Assembly: GCA_037976565.1 (NCBI GenBank) | Contig: CP137669.1 | Coordinates: 36,296,912-36,360,911 of the forward strand | DNA from: Mesocentrotus franciscanus | Lineage: Eukaryota > Echinodermata > Echinoidea > Camarodonta > Strongylocentrotidae | Reading direction: 5' to 3' | Length of the DNA: 64,000 bases | Part shown: positions 48,901 to 62,800 of the stretch, piece by piece | Layout: every line of letters starts with the position of its first letter | Position numbering within the stretch: position 1 is the stretch's first letter | The notes under the pieces: generated by a model | Seen by the model: only the letters and a program-made list of their open reading frames with translations | What the model was told of the DNA's origin: nothing | Databases searched by the model: none | Made by a program: the position numbers and the translations under genes

Positions 48901-51900
48901 AAGATAATTTAAAAGTTCAATGATAGATATTTCTTATGCAATATCAGCCTTCAGGTGAAATAAACTGCCTGTGGCACTAGAAGGGGACTTCTTTTTGAAT
49001 GCACACAGTCTCATATTTTTAAATGCATAATGCACTTTGACCAGGTTTGGTAATGTTATTTGAAACGAAAGAGGACATGTCTTACCAAGTGAGCGTAGAG
49101 CACCCTTCATCTCATAGCCATTGAATGAGCCAGACTTGTCTTGGTCATACTTCTTGAAAACAGCCTGTCAAAATGCAAAACATAACATCCACTTTTGATT
49201 ACTTAGAGCAAATACAATCACTTTCTGTTTGAAAGGTAGATGTTCAGGCCTGTTTTCCATTGATTTCATTCAAAAATAGAGTCTCACTTCCCTTCTAAAG
49301 AAACCATCAATTATTTAGAGATTATCAGGCAAGAACTGCATAACATTCAGTTAACTAGTTGCATGTGGGACCCAATGGGCTCATGTAGTAAACCCATTTG
49401 AGTGAGAGAATGCAGTAGTCAGTGGGTTAAATAGAATAGATAGTGCTGAATAGATGTATTTTTTTATACAGACCTTCCATGCGCTGATGTTCTGCCACAG
49501 CTCTCTGAACTCTTCGAATCCAAGTTTGCCAGAACGATCCTCCTGGATGAAAACGCTAAGGAATTGTAATATTTATTCATTCATTTATTCAAACAAATTT
49601 ATGAAGGATGACAAGTTTTGCATCTTATCAACAAGTACACAATACTACATAGTATATGTCCCTTTTGACTTTATAATCGAAGTACACAAGCTAACAAATT
49701 AGTTCCTCAAATGCAAAAGAAGCTAATCTTTCTAAAAGGTAGAAAATGTCATTATAGATGATGAAAAGAGAACAATTATAACAAATTTATCTCTCTGATC
49801 ACTTCATCATGCAGCATTGTAATTATTTCTTGGTTTGCTTGTTTTGGCAATTAATGCTCCACAGTCAATTTTTACACTAACCAAACTCCTAACCTCAAAG
49901 GCTCAAACCAGCACTAAACACTAGACCTAACCCTAATCTGAATGCAACCCTATCCCTACAAAATTATCATGTTTAAATTCCCCCATCTGTTAACTTCTAT
50001 GTAATACATTTATAATTTATACACCACACTACACGTATAGATAGTACTGCCTCGACCAGGGCCCCTGTTTCATAAAACTTGTTATCAATAACAAATGCCA
50101 AAATTTTGCTCTCAGCCAATCAAATGCCATGATTTCAGTAGCTTATTACAGTTCTTGGAACCTGTTATTGATAACAAGTTTTATGAAACAGGGCCATGGT
50201 GTGGAAAGGAAGGCCTGTGGGCCATGGTTATTTAGTCGACCTATTCCTTCCCATGCCGCCTGGACGGGTGCACAAGTGTCTATATGATAGTGTATTGCAT
50301 TAATAACTCTTTTGTATCATTTTTGGTTGATATTTAATATTACATGTATTGTAAGTACCAAATAAATAATGCCAATAAAAATAATGACTCAGAAAGGATA
50401 CATCGGTGAGAGCGACCATACTCTTGCAGGATTCCAGGCTAAATCCACCACCCTGGAGCTCTAAAATAGTTGCAGGAAAGAATTAAAAAGGATAACAACA
50501 ATCAACTTCTGCCTCGATGCTACAGCATTAAAATACTAGTTCATTATTTCAGTTTTTTCATTCAATGGCAATACATGTATATAAGGTTAATCATGCAATA
50601 CAGTTACAGAATACTGTTATCTTGTAGCAAAAGGGGGAAGAAATAGCATTCAGCATCCAAAAGAAAGTTGAGAAACCCACACTAGATAAGGGTAATCATC
50701 ATGCTTTTATATTAGACTAAATATAGAGAGTCTGGTAGTTTACATAGTGAGAGAAATTATGTGCAAATACATAACAAGTCTCAATGAAATAAAAGTTCAA
50801 ATTCATCTTTTTAAAAAGAATTAGCTCTGAATCAATATCTTTCACAGTTTTATGCTTATTTGACATAGTAATGAAATATGTATAAAGGATAACAAATATT
50901 TCATTTGTAATGTTGTTATGTATTCACACATAAGGACTATTTACACTGGTATCATTAGAATGATTTACATCTTGGCATGAAAGAACAATTCTCTTCTTTG
51001 AAAGATACATTCTTCAAAAGGAATTGCCATAAACATGCAATAAGATATAAAAAGCTTCCATTACTAAATGAATAATAATTGAAAGAATAATTTTCTTACA
51101 CAAGAGAACTTGTTAAAATGTTGAGAAGTTTTGTAAGTTGTAAACAAAAATAAAAGGTATTAATGAGATTAATCAGCATGCACAAAAACTGAAACAGATT
51201 AAATGCATATACTTAAAGGTTCCTCAGTTAGCATTTCTTCTAATTTCTTTTACTTTTTCTGAAATATTGTAGAAAAACAAAAACAAAAGCAAAGAAGCTA
51301 AAATCTTTTTGTATTATCTCACAAAATCTCATAATTGCACTTTCACTATTATTATTTTTAAATTACCATCAGTTTCTTCAAGGTGATCTTCTCGTCACAA
51401 AGTTGTGAGCATTTCATGAGAGAAGAAAATGAATTCATATTATCAACACCAACACCATATATGTTCTTACCACTAGGTAAATCTGCTTCCACAGTCAGCA
51501 AAACGGGTGTTGCAAGCACAATTAACGAATCACATGTTACAGCAAATGCGAAGGCGAAGAACAAAAACGTGAGAGAAAAGTGAGCGGGTGGAAGTCATGC
51601 AAATATGGGTGAGGAAAGAGAAAAAAATGCATGTACTTTGATGGGCCTTGATAAGGCATTAAGGCCATGTATGTCTCACACAGAAGGGCATTAGCGCTGT
51701 GTACTTAAGTGCACAGCGTTAACGTCCTTCTGTTTCTGACGATGCTGGTGTGTGTGTTAGAAAACTGAACAAAATGCATTACAAAGCATTTACTATGAAT
51801 AATGACTCTACGTGAGGAAGGCATTGCATCATTTTACTAACTGTCACTTAACTATCAGATTAATTTCAAATTTGCTGATCAATAAATTAGCAAATACAAG

Positions 51901-54900
51901 CACTAAAAACAGTATGAGGCTTGACACTGTTGAGATCAATCAAACAAAGACTAAGCCCGGGTAAATTAAAACCATGAACGTCTAGTCTTTTTCTATGATC
52001 TAACAAAGCCTTGATAGCTTACAAGGACAAAAAAAAAAACACATAAAAGAATTCAATATGAACTGGAGAAAGGTCTCTATTTTCTTCTTCTCTCTCTTTT
52101 TTTTTTAGGGGTTATTTTGTGGAAATGTGTAACAACTATCAGTACAAAGGTCACAATTTTTCAGCAAATAATTTCTTTCAGCAACATGAAACACATTAAT
52201 TTCAAGACCGGTAGCCAGAAATTGCCAGAAGTAATTGATGAATTGATGCAATGCTTACAAACAACTACATACTGACAATATGCAACATAATGCAAACTAC
52301 AGTGGGCTAAATGCAAAAATACACATGGTAAGACGTACAACATGATACCTATGTGGTACTGGAATGGAATGGAACGGAACATAAATGAATGCCTACATTT
52401 TGAACAATATATTTTCCCCTAATCTTAACCTTTGACTACCGAATCGTCTCATTCCCCACAGGCATCGTTCAGAAACCACCCAATTCCAGTAGCCAATGGC
52501 TTAATAGCAAACTGGATCAAATTCAGCTTATATTCAACTTGGATTTTCAGCTCATTTTTTAAGAAGATAAAAGTGTTTTGAAGCTCTTTTTTAATATAGA
52601 ACAAAATCAAATGCAACACAATTTCAATTTACTAACTAACGCAGTGAGGAAAACATCAAAATTTGTGTTTGACCAAAGAAGCATTTGGGGAATACAGAAC
52701 AGTGGGAAGACTGTTGGGACTACGCAATACAATTTTGTTGGGAAATGATAACAATGCCAAGGAAAGAAAGACTCATGTCTGCTTTTGAATTTCAGCTTTT
52801 GATCACACATTTCTTCAGACAAAACAGCCAATAATCTTTAAAGTTGGGGAAGCAGCAAGAAGGGATATATCAAAAAGAAGACAAAGATTTCCAAACTCAT
52901 AAGTGATCCACAGTTGTAGCAATATTTCATGATATTCTGGAGGAATTTGTTTTGATGAAGATTCCTTCAATGAAATCTTCATCATTCTATGAAGCAAACT
53001 GAGAAGAAAAATAAGATAGAACTTGAAGACAATAGACAGATTTTTTTCTTCAAAGCTGATATCTCAAAAACAACAATCACTGCTGAATCAAAAAGAAATT
53101 GCAGATACCACTGAGGGAAGTGATGCATAGACTATCAAATGACAATTTTTGTCTAATCTAACATTTAGACACTTGTAATTTGGGGATATTTTCTTTTACT
53201 GTGAAAAGCTTGTAGTTTACAATTGCAAAGATGGGATTTGATAGGTCATTTAAAAAAAAAAAGAAAGTAAAAAGTAGAGAAAATTGCTGGCTATTGATCA
53301 GGGATTACAAAAAAGCCTTTGTTTCAGAGGAGAAATTTGGATTTCGTTGTCTTACTGACCTTCTGTGTATTTCACATACAAATAATATTCATGCAATGAT
53401 AAAAGAGAAATTCAAGATATTAATACAATGGTTAAAAGTTTTCATAATGCAATAATATTATTTCTTGCTATTAAAATTTAAAAAAGATAGGATAAACAAG
53501 AGTTGTAGTCCTCATGATTCTTAGATACACATTAATAACTGACATGCACATTAAAATTCATACGTTGTGAATGTTGTTTAAAAAATGATAACAAAATTAC
53601 TTTGTTACTTTAATTGAACAATTTCTCAAAAACATTTAAAAATCTTATTATTTTAATTCTTATCAGACAGGATGAAATGTATTAAAGTCAATAAACAAGC
53701 AAAATGCACAATATTCACTATGTACATTTCATCCTCCTGGACTAATATAAGCAGCTTTTCAAAAAGTGTCTTTAAAAAAAACCACAAGTATGTTATACAT
53801 CGTCATATTCATCTGTAATATAAAGTTGTTGCAAATTTTGTTTTTTCCCTATTACTAGCAGACCTACACCTATAAGTACTTTTATATGACTGTTGTATCT
53901 TTCATACCAATTTTGTAATTTTTCTGAAAACATGTATGAATTGTTGGCCCAAATTGGATAAGCCCGTCTGATGCTCATCATTTTCTTACCGTCTTACCGT
54001 CTTACCGTTTGTTGTATATTCATACAAGAGGGGTTGAACATACATATGGGTGTAGGTGTGAGTACCAAAGCAAACGTCAATGAAATATACAATGACAACA
54101 TTAACATGTACGGTATTCTTAATGATGGAGATGTTCAGCTGAAAGACGACTGATGTACTGAAATTCCCAACCTAAACCAATAAAAGCTGATAAAAAATAT
54201 CACCATGATATTTTTGCACATGGAAATGTAGGAAATGTGTGTGGAGGTGCATGTATGATGCTGCTGAAGTGATCATATGTACCATTGGTTACCTCAATGT
54301 TGTGATTGCATATCGTCCCATTTCAATTATTATAAATGAAGACAATATCAATGATTGATAAATAATAACCCTGTGAACATGACCCTGTTTGTTAACTATG
54401 CATTGTTCCCACATATTTATCATCTTCACAAAGTTTTAACTATTCTGTCAACCTGTTTCTATGACCAAACAAGAAATGAAAGAGTTTGCAATGCTCTCAA
54501 TAAACAATTTGTTCAAGGACCATATTACAAATGAAATCACTCAAATCGACCGTGTGGAGCAAAAGCTCCCCTCTGCATGGATGCAGCTTATCTAAAATGG
54601 AATGGCATCCAATAAAAATGTATATGAGTGTGTGTCTGTAACCCAGTGTCTGCGTGAGTGTGTGTCTTGGGAGCGTGTGTCTGGTGAATTTAGTCATCCC
54701 AAAGATCATTGCTGGAGCTGGGTCATTCAAAAGTAGACAGGAAGACAGGAACAAACAAAACAAATTTCTTTATATGACATATTGTTTCTAAACAAAGTGA
54801 AGAAAAAACCCACAGAAATGACATTTTTAGACAAGCAACTGTTCCCATCTTCTTGCCATTTTTCCACAAGAGTGTCAAGTTTGTGAAAGGTGATGTGACT

Positions 54901-56873
54901 TATTATGTTCTCTCAGTGCTTTTTCTGATCATATTTCAGTCCATTTACAATAACAAATGTAATGCTTTAAATTTCTTATTCACTCATTTCCAAATTTCAA
55001 ATGTACCCAAAGTGGTAAGATCCACACGACAATGCACACTTGCAGCAATGATCTGTAGGGCTAATGACTATTTGTGATGCAAGTGTAGTTGTAATGAAGT
55101 GACTGACACCGTGATTGAACCCTGAAGCTATTCATATAGCTGCCATGAGGGTGTGGTTTAGTGGTCACTGACCTTTGCGCAGGGCTGCGTTCAAGATCTC
55201 CTGTAGTTCCCAGGCATCGACTTCCATATCCTGTACAAGACAACATAACAGATGTAATCAAATTGTATTCCATCTGGACATTAGTTAATATTATTACCAC
55301 TGTCATTGGATTCAGTTGCTATTCTGCATACACACAGTTCACTCAACTAGGGAGTGTTCCAACTAGTTGCTTTGTAAAAGCTTGTGCACATCTGCCACGT
55401 TTTTGTGTGTGTTTACCAAATGAATGGCAAAAGGGCATGAAGAAAGTAGCTCCATGCAACTAACAGACCATGGGGGTGTTTCACAAAGACTAAGATCGAC
55501 TTTAAGTTGGACTTAACTATGGCAGGCCGTTCATGCCACTGTTTGCTCTCACCATTACGATCTTTAGATAATATTTTTTCCTTCAATAATGAATTATCAA
55601 AAATGTAAATTCTGTAGATTTGTGACCATGATTTGTATAGTCCCTTGAGAGACCAACGCCAGTAAATGGTGAGAGCAAACAGTGGTATGAACGGCCTGCC
55701 ATAGTTAAGTCCAACTTAAAGTCGATCTTAGTCTTTGTGAAACACTCCCCAGGTGTGGTCAATTATCTGTTTATTTTGATACAAAAATGTGAAGTGCAGG
55801 ATGGTTCAGCACTCTTTTGACCCGTTAACTACTTAATTATGTCATTCCCATGGCCTTAAATACAGGAGCAACCTGGGCCCTGTTTCATAAAACTTGATAT
55901 CAATAACAAGTTACAAGCTACTGTTATAAGCTACTGAAATCATGGCATCTGATTGGCTGAGAGCAAATTTGTCATAGAAATTTAGCATTTGTTATAGATA
56001 ACAAGTTTTATGAAACGGGCCCCTGGTTCCTGTATGTAATGGGTTAAAATCCCTGCAGTAAACTGTGGCAGTTGACTGCAGCATATATGAACAAGCCTTA
56101 TTAAAAGGAGCACACATGCTCTTCAAAGTTTCCAGATACAAGATACCCGCCTTCACATATTGGTTGAGAGAGTAAAAAAATGTAGGTGAAATGCCTTGCA
56201 ATATCAAACAGGACTAGTGTCAACGTCAAGATGAAGGTTGAACCCGCAAACTTCACATCTTCAGTCGAGTGTTTAAACCACTCGACCCCAAGACAACTCT
56301 ACATAATGAAATCTTAAGTGGTGGTAATGAAACTCTATTCCAAGAGAAATCAGTTTAAAATTATTTCAAATTGTCTATCATGAAGTAATATGCTGGTCTG
56401 AACCAGTATACAAAATAAAAAATAAAAATAATAAAGTAAAATATCTCAATCAATTGAATCCACACCAAATAAGTAAATGTTTTGTTGTGACTCTGAAAGA
56501 AATACTTCCTTAAAATTCTTTGTAGTTTCTTCTGTTTTGTGATCACACAATGTATACATATTTTCATCTGTACACTTCTTTACTTCTTTCTTATGAATAA
56601 TTCTGCTGTTTATTGTTCAACCAATGGAAAAAGAATTTCTGTTGTATGACAAATGAATCAATAAATGAATTCAAATCCAGTTTAATGAATTCAAATACAC
56701 ACCATTGTTAAGATAATAGTCAAGATTTTTGTTCTCAACAGAGTATCAATACAGCTATAAAGTGCACTGCACAAAAAGGAAAATGATTTGTCATATGAAC
56801 TTACAGGGCCTGTGAGTTTCTTGAAGAACTCTCGGAAGCGTTGAGTCTGAGCATCGTCCTGTGCTGGTGGTGG
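45943..56873 (-). CDS. calpain penta-EF-hand domain (8 exons)
   Basis: EF1 region: FFKKLTGP|DMEVDAWELQE, non-canonical as in other calpains. EF2: loop DEDRSGKLGFEE, with all calcium ligands. EF3: loop DQDKSGSFNGYE, canonical. EF4: ADKKGTVSFDSF, lacking the final Glu and so probably weak. EF5: TKSRGASASFGLDEFLAMN, short and degenerate, normally the dimerisation hand in this family. The tiny last exon (27 nt) encodes FLAMNLYS and the stop. Confidence 0.9.
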
Positions 56874-59800
56874 CTGTAGGGTTTAATTTTCAAACACAAT
56901 CATGATTACAAAATTGTATATACTGTATGATCGATAGTAAATACATATCCAAGAAATAAATTGCAAAATGCAAAAATATTCTTAAGCTATGACAAAATAC
57001 AAAAGGGGAAGAAAGCACTTGAGCTCTGGACAGCTTTTCAGAGCTCTGAAAAACTTTAGAAAATAAGGAAGTCTGCCCAAGGAAGTTTCACATTTTAGAC
57101 AATTAAATAGAGCTTTTGCTAAAAGATTTTTGGGGGCACTTTTTAATACTTAGAGGGGGGCAAGTTTAGCCAGGTCACTATTTATCATAACTTCATTGGA
57201 ATTAGTATTGTAAAATTCATGCACTGGACATGATAACGTGGAGTAGAAGAACAAAATTATATTAAAATATGAAACATGTTGCAAGTAATTCTCTGTAGAA
57301 TTTAGGGTTCAATATTTCTTGCACAAATTGATATCTAACCAATCTCAAATTGAGAATGCACCACTCTGCAAATATAAAGGGGGGGGGGAAGACACACATT
57401 GGTATGAATCAAAATGAGGATGTCATAAACTTGCATGATATGATAGAAAAATAGAAATGAATCGTCATACTGATACTTCTAAAGATCTTGTTTTTCTTCA
57501 ATCCCGCAAAACACAAATGTGCATCAAGAGCAATTGAACATGGTCATCTGATTGAATTATGCTCCACTGGTGTTGAAATAAAATATTACTGACAAGTTGA
57601 TTTTTAATTTCACCACAGAATAATCAAGATTGTATAACAATTTTACAGTCATGAAGTATGAATTATCTATGAACTATGAGAAATAAAACAATGACATGCT
57701 TCAATCAAACACTGCAAAATATCCACTGCAACTTAAATAATACATTCACTTTTCTAATACATGTATCTGTTAAATACAACTATTCATTATGTTGCAATAT
57801 ATCATGATGAACAAATCCTGCTTCTTTCATGATATCATGGATAAGCGATCCTAAACATCTCTGTTACAACTTTGACATATTTTCAAAGCTTCGGCAAGGT
57901 TTAAGAGTTTCAGAGTCTTACAGAACAAATGATTAATATTTCAAATAATGGAAGTACATGTATCAAATATTATCAACCTTATCCGATCTGAATGAGGGTT
58001 TTCATGTCACTCTGTCTTGCAAATCTATCTGGATGTTACTCATCAAAATCGTTTAATCTGCTGAACACCAAGCCAAAGATATCTTGGGCTGGAAAATGTT
58101 ACCTCATCATCAAATCATACTCGACGGGTTGAAAATGTGCCTATGTTTCCACACACAAAACATCTTGTCATCCACTGTGAAAACACCCTTTACAGGCAAG
58201 TCCAAGGTATTTGGTCATTTGCTGTCAAGTGCAATTGTTGCAAATGTCAGAGCAATGACAATCAACATCACAAATCTGTCATTTGATCTGATCTGAGCTC
58301 TAGTACATCTGCCAACTTTCCAGGTATACTGCAAATTATGATGATGTTGGTAACCTATTGGACCAAAGACCCTGGACTTGCCTTTGTATTATTATACTCT
58401 GTATGCACCAATGTTACCGATCAAAACAAAATCTGTGACATGCAATATTCTTGCTGATTAGGACAAACAAAAGGTAACAATTACCGGTATGTGACTGCTC
58501 ACTGTATCATGAATTTTCATTTAACAACTCTTTTTCCAATCTTTATTGTCCAAAAAAACCTCCTTTTCTATCTCACATATGTTTGGGGGAAATAAAATCA
58601 TTTGGAAGGTTTGAATAAAACTGCCACGGCTAATCTAGAAGAAAAAAAAGATATGGCACTAGACATACATTTGTGGTATCACATCAGGATAACTCAAAGG
58701 CAAATTTCTGAATTGGCCTGCTATTCCAATACATCACAACAGAACCTTAAAAACAAATCAGGTAAACTTTAATCAGAAATTAATGATCAATTTGACGAAT
58801 TTATGTTTTTTTATCCAAAAGAGACACTGCAGGTCCAAATTTACCTGATTTAACCCTCCTGACATGAATACAGACTTGTTCAACATAACTCCAAAAATGA
58901 ATGTAACATGACTTTCAACCAATATAAATAGCATATCTAGGATCCACACTTGTTTACTGGAGTTGTATTCAATCACTACTTTCATACATGCCACGGATGA
59001 AATCATGTTTTTGTATGATGCATCAAAACAAAACGATTCCATTATTATAGTTGGCAACTGACAAAATCTCCACTGAATTCAGTCCATCATCACCGACTTC
59101 TGAATCCAAGCTGAAAAAATGGCAATAATTCAGGAATTCTGATGCACATACAAAACCATAATTTGATAGAAAACAACAAGGAGGAAACAGAAGTCATGTG
59201 AAGGCACCTCATGGGGTACATCAAGAAAAAAATTGAACATTCTCTGCATTTTTTAATTGTATCGCTGGCACTCTTGTATTTCTTTATTTTTTGTAAACCA
59301 AAGTAATCTGGGCCATTTCATGTGACCTTAATTTGAAAGTCCTTACATGACCATATTTTGTCATAATTAAATTACAGTCAAACCTGCTTCAGTGACCACC
59401 TGTCTACAAAGACCACATTTTTTGTTTCCCTTGAAATTGATTTCTCATTGAAACATGTACTAAAGGAACCTGTCTACAAAGACCACCTGTCTACAAAGAC
59501 CACTTTTTGTGTTTCCCTTGGGCGGTCGCTAGACAGGTTTGACTGTACAACTGACACGTTGCTCTCTCTCTAAGGAGAAAATAAACAAGGAAGAACGTCA
59601 GCTGCCTGCCAGAAGGCAATTACTGCCTTTGACAATACATAGCTTTTACGGCCTTCTTGCAGAAAGCTGGCAAAATATGATTTCAATGTGTTACTGGAAT
59701 ATAATGAACTTACTGGCCATAAATTAATGAATGTTGTTAATAGGGGAAAAATCAATGTAATTGTTCTCTAAGTTTGGGATTTTAAAAACGCTATTCTATA

Positions 59801-62800
59801 TTCAAAACACGAGCTTCTAAATGTTACTTCTATAAAGAGACTTTGAAGAAGATTAGATACCGACTCTCAATGAACAAAATCAGCAACTTGTGCCTATACT
59901 ACAGTAGTTGATGCACCCATATAGAAAAGGCATAGAAGAGGGGTTTTATTCTATCCATTATTTTCTTCAAATTCCTGAATCACTGAATCACTGAACCCAA
60001 AGGAGGTACAGTTTTGGGAGTTGATTTTTCACAAACTAGCTGCATACACAAATAATTATTACAGGTGACTGGTCCCCTATAAACTGTTTTAGATTACCTT
60101 TGCCTTCCATCTTTTTTGACTGCCCATAAGTGGGTTAAAACCATGCACTTCATGAATTCAGGCCATTTTGTTTGGTATGCTATAATATATGGACAACATT
60201 ACTTCAAAATTGCTAACTACCAAGTTTCTACTAGTCACACCAATTTATCTCTAGATCCAAATGATAAATGATGAAGTTAGTTCAGATATGGAACAGTAAA
60301 CCGCAGCAAAAAAGCCGCTAGGGATATTTTAATTTGTAAAATGAATGGCAACTAAGCGCAACAAAGCTAGGCCTCGCGCATATTCACTAAGCTCTGTGTT
60401 GAAAAAAATAAAAATCAAAAGAATTTGTTAACATCTCGCAAAATTGTGGATGAATATAATGACACTATCAAAAAAAATTATTCATTATTATTATTTGTAA
60501 TCTTCAAAAAGCCATATCAGAATTCACAATATCACGGCCTGCTTAAAAAGCATCTAGAAGTTTAATACAGGTATGTGAAAATAAAAGTCATGAACCTCAA
60601 AGAGCAGTGACTTTCAATCCGTTGAATCAAACTTCAGTCAAGGCAAGAATGTCATTTTGGCGAAGGTGTGAGAAGTGATCGATGGGTGATGAAGCATGAT
60701 AAATCAGTATGCACATGAAATCACATCAAAACTTCCACAAGAAAAGAAGAAGACATATTCTAGGAATATCCTAGCTGTCAACTCATGTCCACAACGTGAA
60801 GGAGAGGATGATGATAGTGTCACATACTTCTTGCAGTGCTCTCAAAAAATGTCTTTGGTTATGAAGAGGGAGGGGGGAAAAACACATTTGTGATGGTGTT
60901 CGATGGGGTCAGTCACGCCGGTCAAGTTCAAACCCATGCGACGAGGCCAACTGATTGGTCAAAACCTCTGTGGTAGCCTACCCTCATAAAGTCATATGAC
61001 GTTTGATCCCATGCCGGCGAATGGATGTAGCCTGTCGGGGAATGCGCGTAACCGGTCGTCGAGTGACCGGACGAGTAACCGGATGGCGACAGACTCGGCG
61101 AAAAACATGGCTGAGCGTATGACTGGAAGTAACTTGGCTGAATAAATAAATAAAATCCCTCAACCTACTTATATATACAACCAAGTAGATAATTATCTAA
61201 ATGGATGGGAATATGTACAGTCTTGAAGACTAGATTACCATCACTACCTCTGCCTTTGCTAAAAGAAAGGTTCGATTTCGATGATATGCCAAAGACACTT
61301 CATCTTTTTAGTTGCAATCATTTACCAATGCACAAAAACATTTTAATATCTTTAAAAAATATATATTTCACTATTCTAGATGTTATTCATACACTATGTA
61401 CTAACATGCGCAGGTTATACTTGGTGACTATATGAGTTGCAATATGACACTGAAATCGCATATCTTATCGAGGCCATGCTCGTCACCCCAAACTCGGTCA
61501 TCTCCAGATACCGTGCAACTCACTCTCACCTGAGCAGGGGATGGAGCGGCGGCAAAGGTATCGCGAGACGACTTTGCGGAGATGGGAGGGGCGGCGTAGG
61601 TATCGTAGGACGCCTTTTATAAGTGGTACATGAAGGTAGGGGGGAGATGCGAAAGGTCATCGGGGCGAAGTACATTTACAGGCGTATACAATAACACAGA
61701 GAGAATAGGGGATGCTTGGGGTTTGTTTTTTTCACAGAGAGTTGAGCACATGAAAATGCATGACCAAAATGGATGGCAATACAAACAAAAATTACAAGTG
61801 CTTGATAGTATATACAAATGAGTTGAAATTCTTCTGTTTAATTATTGGAGACTAGGCCTGTGGTTTTGGGGGATTTAAACCCATCAGAAATGGGGATGTA
61901 TCTAAGGAGCATTCACAACATATGAACATGTGGGTGTTTTTCAGAGTGGGTCCATGATTGAGGAAACATTTCATCAATTCAAACGTTTCACATAGAAAAC
62001 CATGCATTAACATAAAGTCTCTAATAAAACAGCCTTGAGAAGATAGGAACACAGCTTTCATTTCATTGAGGTTATATGGTCTCACCTGGCCAGGAGCACT
62101 GGCAGCACTGTATGCATCCTGGGCTGCTTTTACATTCTTGCAAAGGAGGTTATTAAAATATCAAACTGAAATACCAGTCATTTTCCAAAAAAATTTATGA
62201 CGTCGAAACCCCTCATCTCAATGGTGGGGGAGGGGGCACATTTCCTTTGAATTTAGCAAAAGACCAAAATGACAACTATTTCCCAACTGACTATTAGATC
62301 AACTTTACATGTAGTCCTTTCTAACCACTACTCCCACATCATGACCCTTCACCTTACTTGAGGTCATTGCACTCTTACTGCACAAGGTGACTTTTGAATT
62401 TGTGAAAAATGACTGCAGTGAAACTAAAAGGAATATTATTTTCATACAAATACTCCTAAATCATGATCCTTCACAGTGCTTTGGAGGCAGAGTAACAAAG
62501 TCATTCAATGAAAAATCCATGTTTTCAGTCAATTTTATCATGGACATTTTAGATTTAATGGACTTCACTTCTAGAGGAAAAGGGAGTAAGTATATCCTGT
62601 ATTTGTGACCCAGCTTTAATGCAGTTGTGACCATGGAAGCAAATCGAACCGAAGCTCAACCGAAGCTCAACAGAAAGCGGAGAAATTGGTTGACAATAAA
62701 AGCAATAATCAACAATGAATACTAACAAAAATTCGAATAAAAATCAAAGCAGATCAATTGATAACAATATACACATACATGAGAAACCAGCTTCACAACA

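Noticed and set aside
51358..51564. Extra calpain exon with a donor at about 51365
   Set aside because: EF1 and EF2 exons join in phase without it and the encoded residues do not fit the domain.
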